Origin: Bacillota bacterium
Lineage (GTDB): Bacteria; Bacillota; Clostridia; Christensenellales; CAG-138
Length of the DNA stretch: 19,153 nt
Reading direction: 5' to 3'
Assembly: GCA_023400985.1 (NCBI GenBank)
Contig: JAEXEN010000022.1
Location: forward strand, 1-19,153
Shown: positions 6,934-12,938 of the stretch, in pieces
How positions within the stretch are numbered: position 1 is the stretch's first letter
Layout: each line of letters opens with the position of its first letter
Position numbers and translations under genes: made by a program
The notes under the pieces: generated by a model
The model's database searches: none
Told to the model about the DNA's origin: nothing
The model's input: the letters and a program-made list of their open reading frames with translations, nothing else

Positions 6934-7083
6934 ATGCGCGTCAAGATCACACTTGCATGCTCGGAGTGCAAGCAAAGGAACTACAATACCTTCAAGAACA
7001 AGAAAAACGACCCCGATCGTCTCGAGTTCAACAAGTATTGCCGTTTCTGCCGTAAACAGACACTGCACAAGGAAGCCAAGTAA
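6934..7083 (+). CDS. rpmG: 50S ribosomal protein L33 (zinc-ribbon type)
   Basis: A 49-residue protein starting at ATG 6934 with GGAGGGAAG just upstream. The translation starts MRVKITLACSEC, continues with RNYNTFKNKKN, and ends KYCRFCRKQTLHKEAK. Length and sequence fit bacterial L33 of the large subunit. The cysteine pairs C9/C12 and C36/C39 show that this is the zinc-binding (C+) form, so zinc-dependent expression of a C- paralogue elsewhere is possible. It is the first gene of the rpmG-secE-nusG operon; secE begins 15 nt after the stop. Confidence 0.95.
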   Translation: MRVKITLACSECKQRNYNTFKNKKNDPDRLEFNKYCRFCRKQTLHKEAK

Positions 7084-7098
7084 GGCGGAGGCATGGGG

Positions 7099-7446
7099 AT
7101 GGCAAAGAATACGAACGATAACGGCAAGCTCGAAAAGAAGAAAGATCGCGGCCCCAAGAAGGAAAACATCTTTGTCCGCATCGGCAGGTTCCTTCGCGAG
7201 GTCGTGGGCGAGCTCAAAAAGCTCACATGGCCTACGAAAAAGGAGCTTGTATCCTATACCCTCACGGTTATGGGCTTTATCCTGATTCTCGCGGTCATCA
7301 TCTACGCGCTCGACTTTGTGTTCGGCAGCGGCCTTGGGCTGATCGCCAACATCGGCAGCGGCGCCGCCGCCACGCCTACCGCATCTGCGGTCGCGTCGGC
7401 GAGTCCCACTGCCTTTTTGACCCCGACCCCCACTCTTCCCTCGTAA
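7099..7446 (+). CDS. secE: Preprotein translocase subunit SecE with an extra C-terminal tail
   Basis: SecE clamps SecY in the Sec translocon of the cytoplasmic membrane. The amphipathic helix and single membrane segment are typical: RFLREVVGELKKLTWPTKKE, then YTLTVMGFILILAVIIYALDF. The ATG at 7099 is 7 nt after GGAGG (7087-7091); the in-frame ATG at 7093 is only 1 nt from it, so I prefer 7099 (115 residues). Most single-span SecE proteins end soon after the helix; here about 30 further residues, very rich in Ala, Thr, Ser and Pro, follow and should lie outside the membrane. nusG starts 10 nt downstream. Confidence 0.95.
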   Translation: MAKNTNDNGKLEKKKDRGPKKENIFVRIGRFLREVVGELKKLTWPTKKELVSYTLTVMGFILILAVIIYALDFVFGSGLGLIANIGSGAAATPTASAVASASPTAFLTPTPTLPS

Positions 7447-7456
7447 AGGAGCGATT

Positions 7457-7975
7457 ATGTCGGAGGAAGCCAAGTGGTATGTGGTACATACCTATTCCGG
7501 TTACGAAAACAAGGTAAAGGAAGACCTTGAAAAAACGGTCGATACGCTGAATCTGCGCGATCAGATCCTCGAGGTGAAATACCCCACCGAGGAAGTGGTC
7601 GAGGTGAAGGATTCCAAGCGCAAAACCGTGCAGCGCAAGGTGTACCCCGGTTACGTTATGATCAAAATGATCATGAACGATAAAACCTGGTACGTCGTGC
7701 GCAATACGCGCGGCGTGACGGGCTTCGTCGGCCCCGGATCCAAGCCCATTCCTTTGACTGACGAGGAAGTGACGGCGATGGGCGTGGAGCACATCGCCAT
7801 CAAACTCGATATCGAAGTTGGCGAAAGCGTCCGCGTGGTGGCGGGCCCCTTGGAAAACTTCATCGGCACCGTGGAGGCGCTCGATCCGGAACGCCAGAAG
7901 GTGAAGCTCGTTGTTTCCATGTTCGGCCGCAACACCCCCGTGGAGCTCGACTACATCGAGGTACAAAAACTTTGA
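7457..7975 (+). CDS. nusG: Transcription termination/antitermination factor NusG
   Basis: NusG binds RNA polymerase and modulates pausing, Rho and ribosome coupling. The 172 residues hold the NGN domain (KWYVVHTYSGYENKV, then RKVYPGYVMIKM) and a C-terminal KOW domain (GPLENFIGTVEALDPE). AAAGGAG lies 6 nt upstream of the ATG. It is the third gene of rpmG-secE-nusG, and the downstream 102-nt gap to rplK has no clear terminator or promoter, so transcription probably runs into the ribosomal protein genes. Confidence 0.97.
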   Translation: MSEEAKWYVVHTYSGYENKVKEDLEKTVDTLNLRDQILEVKYPTEEVVEVKDSKRKTVQRKVYPGYVMIKMIMNDKTWYVVRNTRGVTGFVGPGSKPIPLTDEEVTAMGVEHIAIKLDIEVGESVRVVAGPLENFIGTVEALDPERQKVKLVVSMFGRNTPVELDYIEVQKL

Positions 7976-8006
7976 TCCGTGTGTGACCTCGCTTTGAGGT
8001 TTGCAT

Positions 8007-8054
8007 AGTGGGAGGCAAACGGGCGTTATGCTTAAGCTTGCCGCTCGCACCACA
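8007..8054 (+). promoter_or_regulatory. L1-type mRNA operator upstream of rplK
   Basis: The sequence GTGGGAGGC (8008-8016) pairs through GTGG with CCAC near 8050-8053 and through GGCAA with TTGCC (8038-8042), leaving an internal loop (GA opposite a 7-nt strand). The same primary motif occurs in the L1-binding helices of 23S rRNA, and L1 is known to repress its own operon through such mimics. A second copy lies before rplA. Confidence 0.65.
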
Positions 8055-8077
8055 TCATTTTTAGGAGGAAACGTATC

Positions 8078-8503
8078 ATGGCAAAGAAGATCACCGGCTT
8101 GGTAAAGCTGCAGATCCCCGCCGGTAAAGCGACGCCCGCTCCCCCGGTAGGCCCCGCGCTCGGCCAGCACGGCGTCAACATCATGGGCTTCTGCAAAGAG
8201 TTCAATGAAAAGACCGCAAAGCAAATGGGCCTGATCATCCCCGTGGTCATCACGGTGTATCAGGACCGTTCTTTCACCTTCATCACCAAGACCCCTCCTG
8301 CGCCGGTGCTCATTAAAAAGGCCTGCGGTATCGAGACTGCCTCCGGCAGACCCAATACCCAGAAGGTCGCATCGATCACCAAGGCGCAGATCAAGGAGAT
8401 CGCCGAGCTCAAAATGCCCGACCTCAACGCGGCAAGCCTCGAGGCGGCCATGAGAATGATCGCCGGTACCGCCCGCAGCATGGGCGTGACGGTCGCGGAC
8501 TAA
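8078..8503 (+). CDS. rplK: 50S ribosomal protein L11
   Basis: L11 binds the GTPase-associated centre of 23S rRNA. It has 141 residues, the normal length. Recognisable blocks are KLQIPAGKATPAPPVGPALG, then QHGVNIMGFCKEFN at the N-terminus, and KMPDLNA...MIAGTARSMGV at the C-terminal RNA-binding domain. AGGAGG (8063-8068) lies 9 nt upstream. It is followed by rplA, with an L1-type operator in the gap. Confidence 0.98.
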   Translation: MAKKITGLVKLQIPAGKATPAPPVGPALGQHGVNIMGFCKEFNEKTAKQMGLIIPVVITVYQDRSFTFITKTPPAPVLIKKACGIETASGRPNTQKVASITKAQIKEIAELKMPDLNAASLEAAMRMIAGTARSMGVTVAD

Positions 8504-8524
8504 GGCGATTGAGCCTTTGACAAA

Positions 8525-8553
8525 TGTGGGAGGCAACAGCCGCTATCACCACA
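8525..8553 (+). promoter_or_regulatory. L1-type mRNA operator upstream of rplA
   Basis: A compact version of the same motif: TGTGG (8525-8529) pairs with CCACA (8549-8553), and inside it GGC pairs with GCC around AACA, with GA opposite GCTATCA as internal loop. The layout matches the 23S rRNA L1 site, so L1 probably binds here to control its own synthesis. Confidence 0.65.
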
Positions 8554-8576
8554 GGAAGGATTGAATGTAAAATATG
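8553..8576 (+). promoter_or_regulatory. Start-stop codon pair in front of rplA
   Basis: AGGAAGG (8553-8559) is ideally placed for an ATG at 8565, but that codon is followed at once by TAA (8568-8570). The true rplA ATG at 8574 is in the same frame, one codon later, and 14 nt from the ribosome binding site. This arrangement could lower rplA translation or make it depend on re-initiation. Confidence 0.55.
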
Positions 8577-9263
8577 AAGCACGGCAAGAAATATCAAGAC
8601 AGCGTTAAGCTGATAGACCGCTCGAAGCTCTACGATGTGCGCGAGGGCTTGGAGTTGGTGGTCGCTTCCGGCAAGGCCAAGTTCGACGAGACCGTCGAGG
8701 CCTCCATCCGCTTGGGCGTAGATCCTCGCCATGCCGACCAGCAGGTTCGCGGCGCGGTCGTTCTCCCGCACGGCACGGGCAAAAACGTACGTGTGCTCGT
8801 TTTCGCCAAGGGCGATAAGGCCAAGGAAGCCGAGCAGGCCGGCGCCGATTTCGTGGGCGATGACGACCTCATCAAAAAGATTCAGACCGAGAACTGGTTC
8901 GGGTTCGACGTTTGCGTGGCCACGCCCGATATGATGGGCGTTGTGGGTAAGATCGCGCGCGTCCTCGGCCCCAAGGGCCTTATGCCGAACCCCAAGAGCG
9001 GCACCGTTACGATGGATATCGCCAAGGCCATTGCGGATATCAAGGCCGGTAAGGTCGAGTACCGCGTGGATAAAACGAGCATTGTGCACGTCCCCGTGGG
9101 CAAGGTAAGCTTTGGCGTAGATAAGCTTCAGGAAAACCTCACTACGCTTATGGACGCCATCGTCAAGGCAAAGCCTGCCTCCTCCAAGGGTACCTACCTT
9201 AAGAGCGTGGTGCTTTCGAGCACGATGGGCCCGGGCATCAAGTTCAACGGCACGAAGTTCTAA
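8574..9263 (+). CDS. rplA: 50S ribosomal protein L1
   Basis: L1 forms the mobile L1 stalk at the E site and is also a translational repressor of the L11-L1 mRNA. The 229 residues match the family. Start MKHGKKYQDSVKLIDRSKLY is the standard N-terminus, so ATG 8574 is right despite the poorly spaced ribosome binding site. Central blocks include GTGKNVRVLVFAKGDKA, then ATPDMMGVVGKIARVLGPKG, followed by LMPNPKSGTVT. The gap after rplK carries an L1 operator. After its stop a new promoter (9269-9298) begins the rplJL unit. Confidence 0.98.
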   Translation: MKHGKKYQDSVKLIDRSKLYDVREGLELVVASGKAKFDETVEASIRLGVDPRHADQQVRGAVVLPHGTGKNVRVLVFAKGDKAKEAEQAGADFVGDDDLIKKIQTENWFGFDVCVATPDMMGVVGKIARVLGPKGLMPNPKSGTVTMDIAKAIADIKAGKVEYRVDKTSIVHVPVGKVSFGVDKLQENLTTLMDAIVKAKPASSKGTYLKSVVLSSTMGPGIKFNGTKF

Positions 9264-9268
9264 AAACG

Positions 9269-9298
9269 TTGACAAGTGCATCGCGTACATGATACACT
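9269..9298 (+). promoter_or_regulatory. Promoter of rplJ-rplL
   Basis: Perfect -35 TTGACA (9269-9274), 18 nt spacer, TACACT (9293-9298). It lies directly after the rplA stop and upstream of the L10 leader. Confidence 0.75.
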
Positions 9299-9315
9299 TT
9301 CGCATGGAAATGAAT

Positions 9316-9432
9316 ACTGAGCCAAAGACAGCAGGCAGCCCGGGTTTTCGGGCATAAGTCCAGCCGAGGCAAAACCGATGCTTTATCTGTGTCGCTTTGT
9401 CCCCTGTCTGCTTGGCAGGGGATTTGTTTTTA
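9316..9432 (+). ncRNA. L10 (rplJ) leader with attenuator
   Basis: This leader carries the typical AAAGACAGCAGGC block, a GCCCG/CGGGC hairpin (9338-9342 with 9349-9353), ATAAGTCCAGCCGAGG, and at the end a strong hairpin CCCCTGTC / GGCAGGGG (9401-9421) followed by ATTTGTTTTT. In Firmicutes the L10-(L12)4 complex binds this RNA to control rplJL expression; the terminal hairpin is the likely attenuator. Two further GC hairpins (about 9448-9480) follow before the rplJ ribosome binding site. Confidence 0.85.
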
Positions 9433-9500
9433 GGTAAGAATCGCCCGTTTTGTACGGGCACGCGGGTTTAAGCGCCCGCAGCAACGAAGGAGGTGAACCC

Positions 9501-10007
9501 ATGGCAAACGCAAAAATTATCGAAGTCAAGGCGCAGCACGTAGACGAAATACGCGTCAAGATCGCGAAGGCGCAGTCCGTCATTCTTTTTGACTACCGCG
9601 GCCTGACGGTGGAGCAGGTGACGGAGCTGCGCAACGAAATGCGCAAGGCCGGCATCGAGTACGTGGTGCTCAAAAATTCCATCGTGGAGCGCGCAGCAAA
9701 GCTGGACGGCATCGACGAAAAGGTCCACGACTATCTGAAAGGCCCCACCGCCTACGCGTTCGGTTACGACGACGCGGTAGCGCCCGCGAAGATCCTCAAG
9801 GATACGATCAAGAAGCTGAAGAAGTGCGAGATCAAAGGCGGCATCATCAACGGCAAGGTTTTCAGCTCGGACGAAGTGAATACCCTTGCAGACCTGCCCT
9901 CCCGCGAGCAGCTTATCGCCCGCCTGCTTGGCAGCATGATGTCCCCCATCTCCGGCCTCGCGGTCGTGCTCGACCAGATCGCCAAGAAGAACGAAGCGGC
10001 CGAATAA
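9501..10007 (+). CDS. rplJ: 50S ribosomal protein L10
   Basis: L10 anchors the L7/L12 dimers on the ribosomal stalk and autoregulates through its leader. It has 168 residues. The start ATG 9501 is 6 nt after AGGAGGT; a longer open frame from 9450 lies in the leader and is not used. Family features are the VILFDYRGLTVEQVTELRNE block, then LKNSIVERAAKL, and the C-terminal helix SGLAVVLDQIAKKNEA that binds L12. rplL begins 42 nt downstream. Confidence 0.97.
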   Translation: MANAKIIEVKAQHVDEIRVKIAKAQSVILFDYRGLTVEQVTELRNEMRKAGIEYVVLKNSIVERAAKLDGIDEKVHDYLKGPTAYAFGYDDAVAPAKILKDTIKKLKKCEIKGGIINGKVFSSDEVNTLADLPSREQLIARLLGSMMSPISGLAVVLDQIAKKNEAAE

Positions 10008-10049
10008 CCGGCAAAGCAATCACCAAATTTTTACAGGAGGAATTCAATC

Positions 10050-10427
10050 ATGAACAAAGAGCAACTCATTGCCGATATTAAGGCTATGACCGTTCTCGAG
10101 CTTGCCGAGCTCGTGAAAGCCCTCGAAGAGGAATTCGGCGTATCCGCCGCTGCCGCCGTCGCCGCGGCTCCCGCCGCCGGTGGCGCCGCTGCCGCCGCCG
10201 AGGCTGTGGAAGAGAAGACCGAGTTCGACGCCATTTTGAAGGACATCGGCCCCAACAAGCTCAACGTCATCAAGATCGTGCGCGAGCTGACCGGCCTCGG
10301 TCTCAAGGAAGCCAAGGACCTCGTGGACAACGCGCCCAAGCCCATCAAGGAAGCCGCCTCGAAGGAAGAGTGCGAGAAGATCGCCGCTGCCCTAAAGGAA
10401 GTCGGCGCGACCGTCGAGATCAAATAA
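10050..10427 (+). CDS. rplL: 50S ribosomal protein L7/L12
   Basis: L7/L12 is the multicopy stalk protein that recruits translation GTPases. It has 125 residues. The N-terminal dimerisation domain reads MTVLELAELVKALEEEFGV, followed by an Ala/Gly hinge (residues about 35-52), and the C-terminal domain carries KLNVIKIVRELTGLGLKEAK and DLVDNAPKPIKE. AGGAGG is 8 nt upstream. The gene is followed by a terminator rather than rpoB. Confidence 0.98.
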   Translation: MNKEQLIADIKAMTVLELAELVKALEEEFGVSAAAAVAAAPAAGGAAAAAEAVEEKTEFDAILKDIGPNKLNVIKIVRELTGLGLKEAKDLVDNAPKPIKEAASKEECEKIAAALKEVGATVEIK

Positions 10428-10442
10428 GTCCGTTTTTGTTAT

Positions 10443-10486
10443 GAAGGAGCCGCAGCGCGGTAAGCGCTGCAGCTCCTTCGTTTTCT
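10443..10486 (+). terminator. Strong terminator after rplL
   Basis: GAAGGAGC + GCAGCGC (10443-10458) pairs with GCGCTGC + GCTCCTTC (10464-10479), with one C-A mismatch, around a 5-nt loop and followed by GTTTTCTGGTTTT. The 15 paired bases make it strong. It also lies between convergent genes, but the minus side has no T-tract. Confidence 0.85.
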
Positions 10487-10490
10487 GGTT

Positions 10491-11198
10491 TTATGAAAAG
10501 AAAAACGGATCGCAGACGGCCTCGGGCCCGCAAAGCGCCGCGGCCATCCTATACATAGCCTTTGCGTGGATGCGGTCATGCCATACGAACCTGCGGCATA
10601 CCTTTCGCAAGCTCCACTGCTCCCCATAGCTCCCGTTATAGACCGCATTGCTTAAAAAATCCGGCTGCGTTTCCAGCGTTTCGAAAGCTTTCGCCCTGCA
10701 GGTATAAATGTCGGGCTCGTTTTCCGCCTCCACCTTAATCTCGCGGAAATAGTAGCCGTTTACGTTTTTTGTGTGCTCGTACATTTCCCGCGCGGTTATA
10801 GGCACACGCCCGTAAAAAGTATCGCGCGGGGTAAGCGAGGAGCCTGCCTTATCGGGCACGGAGCGGTAGAGCATCAAAAAGTCCTTTGCGGATTTCAGCG
10901 CCAACGCTTTTAGCGCCTCGTATTCTTTTTGCGTGAGCGGCGGGATCTCGCTCGTGAACAGCACATCCGAATCGGCGTCGTGCACCTGCAATTCGCTTCG
11001 CTTTTCCTGAACGATGGCGACGGAGCAGTCCGTATGAAAAGCCTCCGCGCCGAGCCACCTTAAATACCGTCTGATCTCGGACGTGAATTTTTGCAGAGCT
11101 TCCTCTCTTGTTTTGCCCCTTACATATGCGCCGACGAAGTTTTCGGCATAGATCAAATGCCCTTTCCCGTTGTATTCGTCGACGGCTTTGATCTCCAT
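10491..11198 (-). CDS. HicB-like N-terminal domain joined to a DinB-like domain
   Basis: 235 residues, annotation by pattern only. The first ~45 residues (GKGHLIYAENFVGAYVRGKT, then REEALQKFTSEIRRYLRWLG) resemble the HicB/UPF0150 beta-hairpin-helix, where GK-TREEA is typical. The C-terminal half, with GYYFREI...DIYTCRAKAFETLE and WSLRKVCRRFVWHDRIHAKAMYRMA, resembles DinB-like four-helix proteins, in which histidines bind a metal; here H of WHDRIH is a candidate. There is no partner HicA-like toxin next to it. The start at 11196-11198 has GGGGG about 12 nt upstream. It lies 27 nt after the P-loop gene, in the same operon. Function unknown; an antitoxin role is not supported. Confidence 0.65.
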   Translation of the reverse strand: MEIKAVDEYNGKGHLIYAENFVGAYVRGKTREEALQKFTSEIRRYLRWLGAEAFHTDCSVAIVQEKRSELQVHDADSDVLFTSEIPPLTQKEYEALKALALKSAKDFLMLYRSVPDKAGSSLTPRDTFYGRVPITAREMYEHTKNVNGYYFREIKVEAENEPDIYTCRAKAFETLETQPDFLSNAVYNGSYGEQWSLRKVCRRFVWHDRIHAKAMYRMAAALCGPEAVCDPFFFS

Positions 11199-11225
11199 AC
11201 TATCTGTTGACCCCCTTCTTCTCCT

Positions 11226-11792
11226 TTACCCCATGAACTCTTTCAGCCTTTCCTCGCGTTCGCGGGCGAGGTGGGCTTCCAAATCGGCGAAAAAGCGCTT
11301 TTTGTCGCGGCTGCGGCGAAAGATGAAAACGCGAAGGCCGGGGTATTCATGAAGTTTTTCGAAAAGCTCGGTCTGTTTGAACTTCCAGATATACTTGACG
11401 AATTTCATATCGAACCCTCCGCGGTCCTCGTCTTTTTTTGAGGCGCCGGGCAAAAAGGGATAAGCGAGCAGGCGGCGAAAATAGCTGAAAAGACAGATCA
11501 GGCGCGGCAGGTCGAAGCAAAACACCGTATCGGCGCGCGAGAGGCGCAAACGCATCGTGCCGTTATAATTGCCGTCGAAGATCCATTCGTCGTCCTCGAC
11601 GGTGCGTTTTTGCCACTCCACAAAGCGCTGCGCTTCGGCTATTTCCCATTTGCCCGCGTCGTCCGGCCGGAAATTGCGATCGAGGCGGAACAGCGGCAAG
11701 CCCGTACGGTAAGAAAGCTCGGCGGAAAAATGGCTTTTCCCGCTCCCGGGCGAACCTATCACCATGATCCTTTTTCCGATGAATGCTTCCAT
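11226..11792 (-). CDS. P-loop kinase-like protein (DNA topology modulation protein/FlaR-like)
   Basis: 188 residues of an adenylate-kinase-like P-loop NTPase. Walker A GSPGSGKS lies at about residues 13-20. The order LFRLDRNFRP, then EWIFDGNYNGTMRLRL, then ADTVFCFDLPR is the signature of proteins annotated as topology modulation protein or FlaR; the name is historical and the substrate is unknown. There is a lid-like Arg-rich part after residue 100. ATG 11790-11792 has no clear ribosome binding site; the in-frame Met at residue 10 has AAAAGG 3 nt upstream, so the N-terminus is uncertain. The gene has a promoter at 11860-11888 and leads the two-gene operon. Confidence 0.85.
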   Translation of the reverse strand: MEAFIGKRIMVIGSPGSGKSHFSAELSYRTGLPLFRLDRNFRPDDAGKWEIAEAQRFVEWQKRTVEDDEWIFDGNYNGTMRLRLSRADTVFCFDLPRLICLFSYFRRLLAYPFLPGASKKDEDRGGFDMKFVKYIWKFKQTELFEKLHEYPGLRVFIFRRSRDKKRFFADLEAHLAREREERLKEFMG

Positions 11793-11859
11793 AAGGTAAC
11801 GATAGCACAGCGATTATCCTTTTTCAATGCGACGTTTCTAGACGCATTGTTTGCAGAAG

Positions 11860-11888
11860 ATTAAATAATTTGCCCCGGGGATTGTCAA
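11860..11888 (-). promoter_or_regulatory. Promoter of the P-loop/HicB-DinB operon
   Basis: Minus strand perfect TTGACA (11883-11888), 17 nt spacer, TTTAAT (11860-11865, 5 of 6). The -35 lies inside the end of the family-2 repeat copy B. Confidence 0.75.
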
Positions 11889-12042
11889 GGGGACACGACA
11901 CCTTGACTTTATTCCGGCTTCGGCAGCATGCACACGTCCGGCGAAGCCGGAGCTCTTACGGGCTAAGGTCTATGGCATTGCATGGGCCGAGGCCTGCGGC
12001 CTTGCGTGCCGAAACGGATGGAACCCGTAGGTTTTCGTTCCC
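11873..12042 (-). repeat. Family-2 dispersed repeat, copy B (inverted)
   Basis: Read on the minus strand, this 170-bp stretch repeats the block order of 6278-6420. The difference is an extra ~30 nt between the GGCCTCGGCCC block and the CTCCGGCTTCGCCGGACG block. It lies between divergent genes and its end carries the promoter of the P-loop gene. Confidence 0.75.
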
Positions 12043-12190
12043 GTCGCATCCGCCGCGCGCAACCTTAATTGTCGCCGCAGGCGACACCAGTAGTACCCGG
12101 AGGGTGGGAGCGCTCGCAAGCGCGAAAGGCGGATGTGCAAAACTTCTCCTCGCGTGCATAGCGCGAGACATGCACGCGAAAGGAATGCGT
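12043..12190. other. Hairpin-rich spacer upstream of the 12300 gene
   Basis: This is the remaining part of the ~500-nt gap between divergent genes; no gene seen. It contains TGTCGCC-GCA-GGCGACA (about 12069-12086), GCGCT/AGCGC (about 12110-12123) and a 9-bp perfect inverted repeat TCGCGTGCA / TGCACGCGA (12150-12158 and 12171-12179) that ends 11 nt before the -35 of the next promoter. Confidence 0.5.
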
Positions 12191-12219
12191 TTGCGTCGAG
12201 CCGTTTCTTATGCTAAGAT
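12191..12219 (+). promoter_or_regulatory. Promoter of the 12300-dusB unit
   Basis: TTGCGT (12191-12196), 17 nt spacer, TAAGAT (12214-12219, 4 of 6). It is about 80 nt upstream of the start codon. Confidence 0.6.
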
Positions 12220-12299
12220 GTACGCAGTATATTACGCGGAAAGGCAGCGTCTTTTCCGCTTGCCGGAATTCGGCAAGTTTTATTGAGGGAGCAATTTTC

Positions 12300-12938
12300 A
12301 TGCGCAACAAATACGCCATTGCGCGCCGTTCGATTTGGTATGTTTTGCGCGCCCTGCTCATTGCGGCGGCGGTCATCGCGCTTGCGTTCGGGCTGTTTCT
12401 TACGGCCATGAACGTAAGCAATCTTTACATCCTCACCACCGAGGGCATGGAACTGAGGGCAAAAACCATCCTCAACAACGGCTCCGCGCTCGATCTCTCG
12501 CCATATTTCACCGAAACGTTCATCCAAAACGACCCTTCGCTTTACGCGGGGACTTACGGCGGCTTTACCATCAAAACCTATAATTACCGCATTGACGTGG
12601 AGCGCTTTTCCGTTTTGCCTTGGGGCAATAAGGCCACATTCCGCGTCACGGAGCGCATGCTCGACGTTTCGGCCGTGCAGACGGATACCTCGGAAACCGC
12701 CGAAAAGCTTACGCTGCCGGACTGGACGGACGCCCGCTACGACGTGGTGTTTGAAAAGGTGGACGGCCGCTGGTATATTTCTGCGCTTCGCGTGATCGAG
12801 CTTGATCCGGCCGAGGGGGCAAAACCCACGCCGAACATGAGCCTGATGCCCTCCATTCTCCCCACGGCATCGCCGACGGCGGCGCCTACGGTATCGGCAT
12901 CGCCCGCGGTCTCTCCGTCCGCGTCTCCCGAGAGCTGA
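12300..12938 (+). CDS. Membrane-anchored protein of unknown function with a Ser/Pro-rich tail
   Basis: 212 residues. Start ATG 12300 has GAGGGAG 8 nt upstream; the frame is open further but without a start signal. A basic N-terminus (RNKYAIARRSIWYVLR) precedes one membrane segment (residues about 18-38, LLIAAAVIALAFGLFLTAM), so the rest should be extracytoplasmic. The middle (AKTILNNGSALDLSPYFTE, then the ERFSVLPWGNKATFRVTERM block and YDVVFEKVDGRWYISALRVI) has the alternating look of a small beta-rich fold, possibly NTF2-like; that is only a guess. The last ~35 residues are Pro/Thr/Ser/Ala-rich, like the SecE tail. Its TGA overlaps the dusB ATG, so the two are translationally coupled. Confidence 0.75.
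   Translation: MRNKYAIARRSIWYVLRALLIAAAVIALAFGLFLTAMNVSNLYILTTEGMELRAKTILNNGSALDLSPYFTETFIQNDPSLYAGTYGGFTIKTYNYRIDVERFSVLPWGNKATFRVTERMLDVSAVQTDTSETAEKLTLPDWTDARYDVVFEKVDGRWYISALRVIELDPAEGAKPTPNMSLMPSILPTASPTAAPTVSASPAVSPSASPES

Noticed and set aside
7376..8536. 386-codon open frame antisense to nusG and rplK
   Set aside because: It is a shadow of well-conserved genes on the plus strand, His/Asp-rich with no family likeness or start signal.
8424..9461. 345-codon open frame antisense to rplA and the L10 leader
   Set aside because: Shadow frame over rplA; crosses a leader RNA and has no recognisable domains.
10491..11198. Type II HicAB toxin-antitoxin pair
   Set aside because: Only a HicB-like N-terminus is seen; there is no HicA-sized gene next to it.
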